A stretch of 64,000 nt of DNA from S015-6 sp964384945 (GTDB lineage: Bacteria; Desulfobacterota; DSWW01): assembly GCA_964384945.1 (NCBI GenBank), contig CAYLMK010000023.1:20706-84705 (forward strand). Direction: 5' to 3'. Position numbers and translations under genes: made by a program. Under the pieces are notes generated by a model, which saw only the letters and a list, made by a program, of their open reading frames with translations, was not told the origin of the DNA and made no database searches. Position 1 is the first letter of the stretch, and the number at the start of each line of letters is the position of its first letter. Positions 53,866 through 63,737 of the stretch are shown here, piece after piece.

Positions 53866-54995
53866 ATGATCCGCTTCCTCCATACAAGCGATTGGCAGTT
53901 GGGAATGACTCGCCATTTCCTCTCGGAAGGTGCCCAGGAAAGATATGGCCAAGCGCGCTTTGATGCCATTCGGACCATGGGACGGATTGCAGAGGAACAG
54001 AGTTGCCAGTTCATGTTGGTATGCGGGGATGCCTTCGAATCCAATCTGGTGGACCGGAAGACAGTTGCCCGGGCAATGGAGGCGCTCAAGGAAGTGTCTG
54101 GTCCGGTGTTCATCCTGCCAGGGAACCATGACCCGCTAAACGCAGCTTCTGTATATCGTTCGAGCACCTTCATCGAGCGGAAGCCCTCTCATGTGCAGGT
54201 AATTGAGGCCGCCGCACCCATCAAGGTTGCAGGGGCGTGGAACTGGTGGGAGCGCCGTGGATGTCGAAGCGGCCGGTCGCCAATCCCATTGAGGACGCCA
54301 TCAACGCCCTTGCGCCTGCGACCGAGGTTACCCGTATTTGCATGGGGCACGGTGCAATCGATACGCTTACGCCAGATCGGGAATCCGCCGGGATCATTTC
54401 GGTTGCCGCGCTCGAACGAGCTATCGGCGAAGAGAAGATTCATTTCGTGGCGCTTGGCGACAGGCACTCTCTGACCAAGGTCGGCAGTGGGGACCGCATC
54501 TGGTATTCCGGGACGCCCGAGGCCACGGATTTTCGGGAAACGCAATCCGGGTACGCTCACGTCGTGGAAATAGGTGACGGTGGCGTAACCACCAAGCCAT
54601 TTCAGATCGGCCAGTGGCGATTCATCGAACATGAACGCGTTGATCTCAACACCTACGACGACGTGGAAGCGTTACGGAAATCATTGGAGGACATCGAGAA
54701 CAAGGAGCGCACGGTTGTTCGGTTAATCCTCGTGGGATCGCTTTCACTGGTCTTGAACGGAACGCTTCGGAATCAAATGCTCGCCGCAAAGGACGTTTTC
54801 GGAGCATTCGATATTCGAGATGCAGAACTTCTCGTGCTGCCGGATGATACAGATTTTGCCAACCTGGGATTCTCGGGTTTTTCCAACGGAACCGTGCAGC
54901 GTCTTCGAAGCAAAATCGCGGAGGGTGGAGATGGGGCTACGGTAGCCCGCGAGGCCTTGATGCTGATGCTTCGGCTGGCAAGGGGGACGGCATGA
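53866..54995 (+). pseudogene. SbcD/Mre11-like nuclease, frameshifted
   Basis: A metallophosphoesterase of the Mre11/SbcD/YhaO type is split into two frames. The first part has HTSDWQLG (Gln where the second metal ligand His is canonical), CGDAFESN and GNHDPLNA; the second has MGHGAIDT, ALGDRHSL and a C-terminal capping region. The frames join smoothly as KVAG/GVELVGAPW if one G is added to the G run at 54232-54235. So the gene carries a 1-bp deletion or a homopolymer sequencing error. It lies 124 bp after brxL and overlaps the Rad50-like gene by 4 bp. Confidence 0.75.
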
Positions 54996-57192
54996 AATTC
55001 ATTCGTCTTCGAGTTGCCAATTACCGGGGCATTGCTACAGCCGAGGTGAACTTCGGACCCACTGGTATTACGCTCATGCAGGGGCCGAATGAAGCCGGAA
55101 AAACCAGCCTGAGCGAAGCTATAGGGTTTCTCTTTGAGTACTTGGATTCAAGCAAGCATCGGAATATCGAAGCCATCAAGCCGGTCCACCGGGACGAAGG
55201 ACCGCAGATCGAACTGCAGGCAGAGAGCGGACCTTACGCTTTCAACTACTTCAAGCGGTTCCTCAAAAGACCGGAGACCAAACTCACCATCAGCAAGCCG
55301 AAACCCGAGAACCACACGGGACGTGAAGCACACGAACGTGCCGAGGCCATCCTCCGCGAAACCCTCGACATTGACCTCTGGAAGGCATTGACGATTCAGC
55401 AGGGCGACGCCATCCACCAGCCCGTCTTGACGAAACAGACATCGCTCTCGGTTGCGCTCGATAAAGCGGCTGGCGGGCGTCCCGCCGATCCTCGGGAGGA
55501 GGGCCTGTTCGAAAAGGTACGTGCAGAATACCTTCTATATTACACCGAACGTGGAGCGGAACGAAAAGAACTCGCGGAGTCCCGCAAGGCACAGACAGGC
55601 GCCGAATTGGAAGTTGCTCGTATCGAGCAGGCAATCCGCGATCTTGACCAGGATATCGAACGTGCGGCCGCCCTTCAGCGGGAATTGCGCCAATTGAAGA
55701 AGCAGGAAGACGAGTTGACGAAGGCAGTGGCTACCCATAAAGCGTCACTTGAGGAGATAGGCACTCTGGAAAATGCTCTTTCGGCTGCTCGCCTGAAGTG
55801 CCGACTGTGCACCTTCGCGGACTGGTCGATTGTCGACTAACCGCTGACGATACCGAGGTTTACCTCGGCAAGGGGGAAGTTCGGACGATCTCAGTCGCAG
55901 ACAGATCCCGTTTGACCATACCCGGCACGTTGGATGTGGAGATCACGGCCGGGTCCAGTGCCGAAGGACTGTCCAGGAAGGTCGAAGATGCGCGTCGCGC
56001 TCTGGATGATGCCTGCGCGAAAGCTGGGGTTTCCAGTCCTGATGAGGCACGGGCGGCATTTGAAGAGCGCCGCGAAGCAACCCGGCGTGTGGAATCCAAA
56101 GAGCAGGTGGAAAAGGATAATCTACGTGACTTGACCTATGAGGAACTGGACGAGAAACTGCTTGGCCTTCAGCAAACAGTGCCGAGCTATCTTGGCAAGC
56201 GCGTGGCCGAACCCGCCATTTGTCCTGATTTGGGATCGGCGAAGACGGAGTGGATAAGTGCTGAGGCGTCACAACAGGAGGCGGTCGGCCAGTGGGAATC
56301 AGCTCGCGTGTCTCTTGATACCACCCGAAGCGTGTGGGACGGCTTGAATAGTAAGCACCAGGAATCGCGAGTCCAACTCGACCTATTATCCAAAGATCTC
56401 AACCAAGCACGTGAAAACCTCGAGAGGGCAAGAAAATGCGTTCCCGATGATGCTTTAGAGACGGCGCTGGCGAGTGCGGTCCAGGGCGTGGCTTCAGAAG
56501 ATACCAGCGTTCGTGCCGCCGAGTTATCACTGAGGGCAAAGAATCCCGAGCGGGTGAAGGTATTGGCCGAGACGGCAAAGGGCTCCCTGATAACGACGCA
56601 AACTCGTCGGAATGCAGCTCAAACGGAACTGATCGAGGTGCAGACGCGGCTTAAGATCCACGGGGAGGAAGGGCTTCACGAGAAGTTGCACGCAGCCCAG
56701 ATGGGTCTTGAACGTCTTGGGGCGGTCAACAAATCACTGTTTCGTCGGGCATCTTCAGCAAGATACCTTTTTGAAACCATGCGCGAAGAGCGAGACAGTG
56801 CGAGGCGGGCTTATGTGGCTCCGCTCAAGGAGAAGATCGAACAACTTGGGCGTTTGGTTTTCGATGACTCATTCCAGGTGGACATCAGCGATGAACTGCA
56901 AATTGCCAGTCGGACGGTCAAGGGCATCACGGTGCCGTTTGAGTCGTTGAGCGGTGGCACCAAGGAACAGCTTTCACTGATTTTCAGATCCGCCTGTTCG
57001 ATGATCGTCGCAAAAGATGGTGGAACACCGCTCATCCTGGACGATGCGTTGGGTTATACGGACCCGGAACGGTTGCGTCTCATGGGTGCCGTTCTGGCTC
57101 AAGCAGCCAAGGAATGCCAGATCGTTATTCTTACTTGCATTCCAGACCGGTATGCCAATGTCGGAGCGGCCACCGTAGTCACATTGAGTTGA
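54992..57192 (+). pseudogene. Rad50/SbcC-like ATPase, frameshifted
   Basis: The first frame (54992-55840) has the RecF/Rad50 N-terminus with Walker A GPNEAGKTS and NIEAIKPVHRDEGP, then a coiled coil. The second frame (from about 55798 to 57192) continues the coiled coil and ends with the ABC signature LSGGTKEQLSL, Walker B PLILDDALGYTD and a D-loop. The break is near 55790-55840 and needs a net -1 change, the same sense as in the upstream nuclease. The intact protein would be about 730 aa, small for SbcC and similar to YhaN-type partners. No clear zinc hook was found. Confidence 0.75.
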
Positions 57193-57304
57193 TGTGAAGA
57201 ATTTACAGTTCCCCCCCTGTGAACGCGGGCAGAGGTGGTCGCGACGGAGTTCCGCAGGTTCAGATTGGGACTCTTGCAAGACTCCAAGAGAATAGCTGAT
57301 CCCC

Positions 57305-60283
57305 TCACAGCCCCAGTTCCCACTGCCGACGGGAGAGTTGTTTGTCCTGGGTGCGGTCGGCCTGGTTGTCTTCCCGCCATTGGATGTCTTTGTTCACGAC
57401 GGAACGTGCGTCTTCGGTTTTTGCATCCCGTACTTGGTCCAGGATGAGCTTGGCGGCCTCGGGGGCGATCGCGCCGCCCCGTATTTCAGGGAGGCTCTTG
57501 TATTCGAGGATGGTCCTGTCGAGATGGGTGAGCGGGGGTGGTTCGATAGGGCGTGCCTTCGGGGTGGCCGAGAGTTCTCGGGTGTGCTCTTCCCGCACAC
57601 TGCGGGCAATGCGGCCGGCGTGTGCCATGGCATGAAGGCCTGCCCCCAGGACCGTGCGCTCTTCGAGCGTGTAGAAGGCGGCTAGGAAGTTGTCCCTCGC
57701 GACATCGGCGGAGATGTTTCTCGGGATCCTGTTCTCGGCCATGTGCTTGTCGGTCGGGATGATCCTCACCCGGGTTGCGTCCGGGACGTGGATCACGGTC
57801 GCGACTTCCGAGGCGTCGGTCACGGCAAAGGAGACCTCTCCCAGGTAGCCCCGGTCCTGAAGCGCGAGGGCTCGGAGGGCCGGGAGCCGGGAATCGGTGG
57901 TCCCGTGCCCCCGTGCGGCATTGAGGGTTGCTGCGATTTCACTTGCGTGTATCCGGTGGGTGCGAAGCCTCTCAGGCGCTTCTCCACCGATCTGGTTGTG
58001 GGCGTCGAGGATCTTCTCCGGGTCCATGACCACGAGCACGGGCTTGTCGCTTGCGTGGACCTTGCGGTCCAGGGCGAGTGTGACCTCTGATCTGGGGTGG
58101 AAGGCGTCGGGTACCCTGCCCGGGATCTTGCTCTCCGTTTCGTGCCGGCGGCCGGGGTGTTTCCGGCCGGAGTCGGTCGAGACCAGGTACGCCTCGAAGA
58201 CGTGATGAGGGTTCACGTGTTCGAAGGCATGGAGCGGGCTCGCGGCCTCCTGCCTGGTGAGTTCCGTGACAAGGAGCCTGCCTTCGGTCTTGCCGAGCAC
58301 GAGCCGGTAGGCACGATTCTTCAGGCTCTCAGCCCCTATGCGCTCGTCCCCGCCGAATTCGAGCACGTGTCCGGGCTCGATCTTCTCCGCCTTGGCGGAC
58401 TTGCCGCCCTCTGCGGAATCGAGAAAGAAGGCGTCCGCCTGGATCCGGCTGCCTGACCGAGTGAGGACCTCTTGGGTCCTCATGAGCGCCCCCGGTTGTT
58501 CCGGGTGTGGCTGCACGGCTGCCACCCAGTTCGGGGCTCCGTCTGTGGAGTTGTAACTCAGGTTCGGTATGGTTCCTTTGGTGATGGGGATGGTCTCGAC
58601 GTGTCGCGGGCGGCCCAGGCGATCGATGACGAATGCCCGGTTCCGGCTTTTGTCTTGCCCGATCTCGACGAGCACATCTCCAGGCCGGGTGGGGCGAGCG
58701 GCGGTCCCTTCCCCGATGGCGACCCGCATCTCCGGGGTGATCTTCTGGGGCCAGTCTTCGTAGCGCATGAGGTGGAGGAGCCTTTCGCGGTCCATGGGCC
58801 CGGCTGCGGTGGCGGTCTCCCGGTACTGCGGGTTGAACTTGGCCAGATCGATGGGCCGGTCCGCCGCCTCGGGGAGCCGCTGGAAGACGCGGAAGGTGTG
58901 CAGCGCCCTTGGGGCCTTCTCCGCCACGGGCTCAGGGTAGGGGAGGAGGGCCTCGCGCTCCGGTGCGGGGGGCGGGGAATCGGTGGCGACCGAGGCGGAT
59001 TTGAGAGCCTGCCGGGTGAGATCCGCGTAGATCTCCCCGTACGCGGCGGCCCGGTCGTGTACGGAGAGGAAGTCGAGGTTTCGTATCTGCGTGCGTGCGG
59101 TCTCCGGAAGGCTACCCAACTCCCGCATGGACTCGAGCACCACGACCTGGTCCGCGGGCCGGGCCTGCGTCTGCTCCGTCTCATACTGCTTCGCCTGGCT
59201 CTCCAAGGGCGTGTTCTTGAACTCCGGGACCGAGGCCGCGGCGAGCCCAGTGCGGCGGGCCTCCTGGACGAGGCTTGCCTCAGGGCCGGTCCGGGTCGGG
59301 ATGACGATCGCGGCGCCGGAGTCGAGGAACGCCTTGATCTCGGGGAGGATCTCGCTCCTGGAGGGGGCACCGGCGAGGATGTCCCAACCGGGTCTCCCCA
59401 GGTACGCCGGGGACGGGCCTTCCCCGGCCTTGTCTCTCACGGGGAACGATCTCTCCGGCTGTACGTAGGTGCTGTACTGGGTGCGGCCCTTCATGTCCGC
59501 GATGTGAACGAGGGTGGCCTCCTGCGGGTTGCCGTTGGCGGACTCGGCGACGAGCAGCAGTGGAGCGCGCTCCCGTTCCAGCATTTCCTCATAGGCGCGC
59601 CGCTTGAGCGAGAGATCGAGGTTGCGCAGGGCGATGGCCTGGGTGTCGTGGTTCTTGTGATACCCCGTGATCGCGGAGCCGTACTGCTGGGAGAGCGTGG
59701 CCTTCTTCAGGAATTCGATGTGGCCCTTTCCCTGCGGGGTGAACTCGATGCCTGCACCCTCGTAAGGCGCGCTCCGGATCTCGAGCTCCCGGTCGATGAC
59801 GAGCAGGTGCCGGTTTCCAAGGTCGGTGGTGGAGTAGTCCGCGACGACGGCGATCCGGTTCTGCCGCAGGAAGGAGATTCTCTCGGGGGCGGTGTGGAGC
59901 CGGGCCGCCTCCCGTATGAGGCGTTGCGACCTCTCTGTGTCGGTGCCTTGAACGGCGCCGCCCGGATCGAGGATCGCGGAACGGTCCACTCGGAACGAGG
60001 CCGTCTCCGGCCGGTCCGTCTCCCCGGAGGGCTTGTCGAGGGTGACGGTCTTAAGATCGTGGACCCCGCCGAAAGACCTCTCCGGCGCGAGAAAGCCCTG
60101 GATCGCGATCGTCTCGGGCTGCGGCGCCCGGGAGAACGGTGCGATGGCCCACGCGCCGGCGCGTGGGCCGCCGGCCTCGGGTCCAGGGGGCGGCTGATCC
60201 GGGAGATGGCGCCGGGTGGTCCCGGCCGTCCGGTTTTCGATGCCATCCGCAGTGGTCGCGGTATCTTTGCGTGCCGCATCCAT
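57305..60283 (-). CDS. large unrecognised mobile-element protein (992 aa)
   Basis: This protein is not recognised. It is hydrophilic throughout, with no signal peptide or membrane helix, a disordered Pro/Gly-rich start (about 1-55) and several short beta-rich modules: around 240-350 a segment (LLLVAESANG, THIADMKG-like strand, YSTYVQPE) that vaguely recalls a degenerate DnaQ exonuclease fold; around 530-620 a domain with GDVLVEIGQDKSRNRAFVID; and at 790-860 VLVVMDPEKILDAHN. The C-terminus is a Glu/Arg-rich helix. GAGGAGGG precedes the start. Its strand and style match the conjugation block at 23-30 kb, so it is probably a relaxosome- or DNA-processing accessory factor of the element. Confidence 0.65.
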   Translation of the reverse strand: MDAARKDTATTADGIENRTAGTTRRHLPDQPPPGPEAGGPRAGAWAIAPFSRAPQPETIAIQGFLAPERSFGGVHDLKTVTLDKPSGETDRPETASFRVDRSAILDPGGAVQGTDTERSQRLIREAARLHTAPERISFLRQNRIAVVADYSTTDLGNRHLLVIDRELEIRSAPYEGAGIEFTPQGKGHIEFLKKATLSQQYGSAITGYHKNHDTQAIALRNLDLSLKRRAYEEMLERERAPLLLVAESANGNPQEATLVHIADMKGRTQYSTYVQPERSFPVRDKAGEGPSPAYLGRPGWDILAGAPSRSEILPEIKAFLDSGAAIVIPTRTGPEASLVQEARRTGLAAASVPEFKNTPLESQAKQYETEQTQARPADQVVVLESMRELGSLPETARTQIRNLDFLSVHDRAAAYGEIYADLTRQALKSASVATDSPPPAPEREALLPYPEPVAEKAPRALHTFRVFQRLPEAADRPIDLAKFNPQYRETATAAGPMDRERLLHLMRYEDWPQKITPEMRVAIGEGTAARPTRPGDVLVEIGQDKSRNRAFVIDRLGRPRHVETIPITKGTIPNLSYNSTDGAPNWVAAVQPHPEQPGALMRTQEVLTRSGSRIQADAFFLDSAEGGKSAKAEKIEPGHVLEFGGDERIGAESLKNRAYRLVLGKTEGRLLVTELTRQEAASPLHAFEHVNPHHVFEAYLVSTDSGRKHPGRRHETESKIPGRVPDAFHPRSEVTLALDRKVHASDKPVLVVMDPEKILDAHNQIGGEAPERLRTHRIHASEIAATLNAARGHGTTDSRLPALRALALQDRGYLGEVSFAVTDASEVATVIHVPDATRVRIIPTDKHMAENRIPRNISADVARDNFLAAFYTLEERTVLGAGLHAMAHAGRIARSVREEHTRELSATPKARPIEPPPLTHLDRTILEYKSLPEIRGGAIAPEAAKLILDQVRDAKTEDARSVVNKDIQWREDNQADRTQDKQLSRRQWELGL

Positions 60284-60464
60284 GGGAAGCCCTCCTCTCG
60301 AGACTTGAGGGATGTGGGTGAGCCGAGTCCTCTCACCGGGTTTCAGGCGGCGGGCTTCTCAGGTCAGGGTGGACCGCGTTCTCTGACGGTCTCGGGATTT
60401 CGGATTCCGGTCCGGCCTGCGTTCTCCCCTTTCGCAGCGGGGCGTGAATCCGGCCCGGAAGGCC

Positions 60465-61148
60465 TCACGTTCCGGTATCTTCCCGTACCTGGTAGTTGAA
60501 GTTGTCCGGGTGTATGGACACCCAGACGTCCTTTCTCATCTCCTCCCGAATGGCCGCGTCCCGGCGGGCGACGAGATTCACGAACCCCTGTATTGCTTCC
60601 GGGGTCCTGAGCGATGCGAAGAGGCGTACGAGGTCGACGGGCAGTCCGGTGGCGAGATCCAGGACCTCGGTCTCGACCTCCGTGCACACGGCCGGGTCGC
60701 CCCTGGACAGGGCCTCGCAGTGCATCTCGACAAGCCGGGCTGCGGCTGCGCACTGCTTGAGGGTCTTGAGTTCGTCTGCCTTCCGGGAAAGTGCCTCGAA
60801 CAGGGTCATCTCCTGCGAATCGGCATCGCCTCGGGCTTCCGCGCCTGGACCGCTTTCGGCCTCGGGCGGCCTGATCTTCATTTCCTCGATCCTTTCCGAG
60901 CAGGCTTCCTGCCAGAGCCGCTCCAGGGCCTCGAGTTGGGCCGATTCCCGGGCCGCCAGGATCACGAATTTCACCGGTGCCGGCACCCGCCGGAACGGGA
61001 AGATCTCGAGGGCCGTGACCCTCCGTTCCGGGTTCTCCGCGACCAGCTTCCGCTGGAACTCGAACACGGGCCGCACCTCCTCGAAGTCTTCCGGCGTATC
61101 GAGTTCCTCGAGGCCCTGGCGGAAAAGGCTTCTCACGAGCGGTTGCAT
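60465..61148 (-). CDS. unrecognised 227-aa mobile-element protein
   Basis: This is a helical, charged protein without a recognised domain (QRKLVAENPERRVTALEIFP, ALERLWQEACSERIEEMKI, CAAAARLVEMHCEALSRG). GGGGGAG precedes the start. It is cotranscribed on the reverse strand between the annealing-protein candidate and the 992-aa protein, so a role in element maintenance or DNA processing is likely but unproven. Confidence 0.6.
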   Translation of the reverse strand: MQPLVRSLFRQGLEELDTPEDFEEVRPVFEFQRKLVAENPERRVTALEIFPFRRVPAPVKFVILAARESAQLEALERLWQEACSERIEEMKIRPPEAESGPGAEARGDADSQEMTLFEALSRKADELKTLKQCAAAARLVEMHCEALSRGDPAVCTEVETEVLDLATGLPVDLVRLFASLRTPEAIQGFVNLVARRDAAIREEMRKDVWVSIHPDNFNYQVREDTGT

Positions 61149-61384
61149 GGAGGACTCCCCCTGCTTGGGTTAGAAAAGGCGGGTGTCACCCACCGGATTG
61201 GTTTGAGCTCTATCAATTAGCAACCTGCATGCCAGCAGTATGATGCTATGACCGGGAGGTACTCTGAGGTACTGCTCTTTCCCAGGCGGGAGGAGGCTGA
61301 CGAAAGTCTTCCGGCATATCGTCGTAAGACTCGAGCGGCAGGGATCTTCCGGGCTGATATCGGTCAGGAGACAAGTACCGCCAC

Positions 61385-62608
61385 TCAGTCCCACTCCGGG
61401 CAACCTTCCCGGTGATGGCAGCGACTGTTGCAGAAGGAGACCGGTTGGGGTTCGCCACCCCGGTCGGGGCAGGTTTTCGTGGGCTCCTGAGGAGGTTCGC
61501 CGGCGGCGGTGACCGCCTGGCCGAGGGGCGGGTCAGGGTCCACCGCCTGTGCGCCCTTCTTAGCGGGCTTTTGGAAGGGGTGCAGGGGCTCCTTTGCTGA
61601 CTCCGGGGCCGCTTCGGGCACGGCCTGTTCCGCCGCAGGGTTGGGCGAAGGCTGTTCCATGGGAGTTCGCCGTTCCGAAGATGGCGTCTGGCCCATGGCT
61701 TGCGGCTCTCCCGCATGGGTCGTCTGGAGAGGAGGGGCCTGGGAGGGCGCCTGGGGAGGATCGGCCGGCTGCAGTCCGAAGATCTCCGCAGCGGAAACCC
61801 TCCCTTCCTTGAGGGCGGTCGCCATGCCGCGCAGGTCCACGATGTCCCTGGGGGTCCACTGGTCGATGGGGCGGCCGCGCTCGGCCTCGATCTGGGCCTG
61901 ACCGACCCCGTACCTGGCGAAGAAGTCGAGCACCTTCATGCGCGCCGGGTGGAGGGTCTCCGGGTTGATCCCGGAGAGCACGGCCTGCTTGGCGGTCTCG
62001 ATCGCCTTGTCCACGAGCCAGCCCGGAATGGCCCGGGTGATGGCGTTCCTCTGGGTCTTGGACTGGCCGATCTGGAAGACGATGTCCTCCTGCCGCTCGC
62101 CGTCCATCCTGGCCGAGAGCTTCTGGCCCTTTCTCTGACGGAAGAGCCGCGTGTACGTGAACCCGGTCTCGAGATCGATGAAGACGCCCTTGAAGAGGTA
62201 ATGCGTGAGCGTCTCGGTCACGTCAACGTCCACGGCGCAGTTCTCGTAGTTCCGGGCCAGGCTCATGGCCAGATCGATGGACGGTCCCTCGACAGGGACC
62301 TTGCGGCCTTTCTGCCGGTCTTCCACCTCCCAGTAGTAATAGAAGCTCTCGCCGGCGAGCCGGGCCTCTTCGAGCACCCTGGAGAGCATGCGCGCGATGG
62401 AGCGCGGCCTCTGCACCGCGATGGCCGTGGTGTACTGGGTCTGCGTGCGCGTGAGGGCCTGGTGGGGCGATTCCGGGAAGACGGCTGCTGCGGCGGCAGC
62501 CTGGGCCGGCTCCTCCGGGACGCCCGAGAAGATTCGGATCTGGTCCAGGGTCCTGGGGTCCAGCACCGCGAGAGGGTGCTCCTGGGTGTTCAAGCCTTTT
62601 CTCGGCAT
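61385..62608 (-). CDS. candidate single-strand annealing protein of the mobile element
   Basis: This 407-aa protein has residues about 60-230 that follow a phage/ICE family with the pattern VEGPSIDLAMSLARNYENCA, a strand-rich FIDLETGFTYTRLFR and QSKTQRNAITRAIPGWLVDKA. That layout resembles RecT/Rad52-type annealing proteins of mobile elements, but the assignment is by resemblance only. The C-terminal 150 residues are Pro/Gln-rich and end in a small Cys/His patch (SFCNSRCHHREGC). A Cas4-like nuclease gene lies 193 bp upstream, an annealase-exonuclease pairing like lambda Red or RecET. Confidence 0.55.
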   Translation of the reverse strand: MPRKGLNTQEHPLAVLDPRTLDQIRIFSGVPEEPAQAAAAAAVFPESPHQALTRTQTQYTTAIAVQRPRSIARMLSRVLEEARLAGESFYYYWEVEDRQKGRKVPVEGPSIDLAMSLARNYENCAVDVDVTETLTHYLFKGVFIDLETGFTYTRLFRQRKGQKLSARMDGERQEDIVFQIGQSKTQRNAITRAIPGWLVDKAIETAKQAVLSGINPETLHPARMKVLDFFARYGVGQAQIEAERGRPIDQWTPRDIVDLRGMATALKEGRVSAAEIFGLQPADPPQAPSQAPPLQTTHAGEPQAMGQTPSSERRTPMEQPSPNPAAEQAVPEAAPESAKEPLHPFQKPAKKGAQAVDPDPPLGQAVTAAGEPPQEPTKTCPDRGGEPQPVSFCNSRCHHREGCPEWD

Positions 62609-62801
62609 GGGTGGTCACCTCCGTGTGGTGCGGTCTGAAAAATGGGCTGTGGGACTTTTGTTCGACGTTTCTCGGTGGACGGGGCAAATGGAATTCAACT
62701 TCGCGGAGCATGCACCCCTTATGTGGTTACGATGCTGAGGTTCACTGCGCAAAATTCACAGGGGGTAAGCCTTGCGAGCAGTATCGAGGAGACCGAAACG
62801 G

Positions 62802-63602
62802 TCATGTCGTCGCGCCCGATCCGTTTTCACCCGTGGCGTATGGGCAGGTGAAGTGGTATCCGCAGTAGAGGGGCCTGCAGACCCAGTGGCCGGGGTCCGC
62901 GGGTCGGAAGACGCCTGCCTCGAGGTCGCGGAGGAAGTTCCGGACGTAACGGGCGAGGATGGCGAGATGCCTTTGTGTCCGGTGCGTCGAGAGCGGCACG
63001 TGGACCGGGGACTTGTTGGGGATGATGAGATCGTAGCGGAACCCGGACGGCCAGGCGCCGGTCCTGGCGTGCCAGAGCGCACAGTAGAAGGTGGGCTGGA
63101 GTTCCCGGTCAGCCCAGTCCTGGCCCTTGCGGTCCATGATCTTCAAATCGCTCAGGCGTCCTTCCGGCTCGACCAGGTCGAGGACCCCGACCACCGGCAG
63201 GCCGAACCCCAGGTCCTCCTCGACCAGAAGTTCCGCCTCCATGGGCGTGACCTTGGGCGCGATCTCGTTCCTGAAGAGAATCGTTGCCGTGAGGGCCTCG
63301 TTGAGCGATCGGTTCAAAAGTGAGGCCTTCTCCGGAAGTTGCTCCGGTGCAAAGTAGATCCCTTCGTCCCGGATGAGCCGCACGTACTCGTCCCGGCAGG
63401 CGTCGAGGAGATCGGAAAGCTGCAGATCCCGACCGGTAAGCCTCTTGTGTTTGTAGTTCCGTTCCGCGGCCTTGTGGACCGCGCTTCCCCTGCGGGCCGC
63501 GACCCCCGGCGGGATGCGCTCCCCCTCGAGGTAGCGGCGCCGGAACTGCTCCCCGCAGCGGAGCCACGTGCCCAGCATGGAGGCGCTCAAGTGATCGATC
63601 AT
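62802..63602 (-). CDS. PD-(D/E)XK nuclease, Cas4/RecB-like with Fe-S-type cysteines
   Basis: This 266-aa nuclease of the RecB/Cas4 group has a start-domain Cys in LGTWLRCGEQFRRRYL, GSAVHKAAE (His), the catalytic VGVLDLVE then LSDLKIMD (Asp...Asp-x-Lys) and QPTFYCALW (Gln/Tyr). Three Cys in VCRPLYCGYHFTC near the C-terminus, together with the N-terminal Cys, match the four ligands of the 4Fe-4S cluster in Cas4 and AddB. AAAGGAGA precedes the ATG at 63602. It probably resects double-strand ends for the annealing protein encoded next to it. No CRISPR array or cas1/cas2 lies nearby. Confidence 0.85.
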   Translation of the reverse strand: MIDHLSASMLGTWLRCGEQFRRRYLEGERIPPGVAARRGSAVHKAAERNYKHKRLTGRDLQLSDLLDACRDEYVRLIRDEGIYFAPEQLPEKASLLNRSLNEALTATILFRNEIAPKVTPMEAELLVEEDLGFGLPVVGVLDLVEPEGRLSDLKIMDRKGQDWADRELQPTFYCALWHARTGAWPSGFRYDLIIPNKSPVHVPLSTHRTQRHLAILARYVRNFLRDLEAGVFRPADPGHWVCRPLYCGYHFTCPYATGENGSGATT

Positions 63603-63737
63603 CTCGTCTCCTTTCCTGTACGGGGGAGAAGTGAAAAAGACGATGGAAGGGTCGTCCGTGGCGACGTTGGAGAGCGGCGATGAGGAAAGAAGGAACCGGC
63701 GCGGCCCGCGCACGGTTCGCTGTGGCTTGCGCTCTTC

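Noticed and set aside
58472..60499. 675-codon rightward open frame opposite the 992-aa gene
   Set aside because: It is a GC-rich antisense shadow: composition is Gly/Arg/Leu/Asp-biased with no domains, while the reverse-strand frame has a ribosome-binding site and natural composition.
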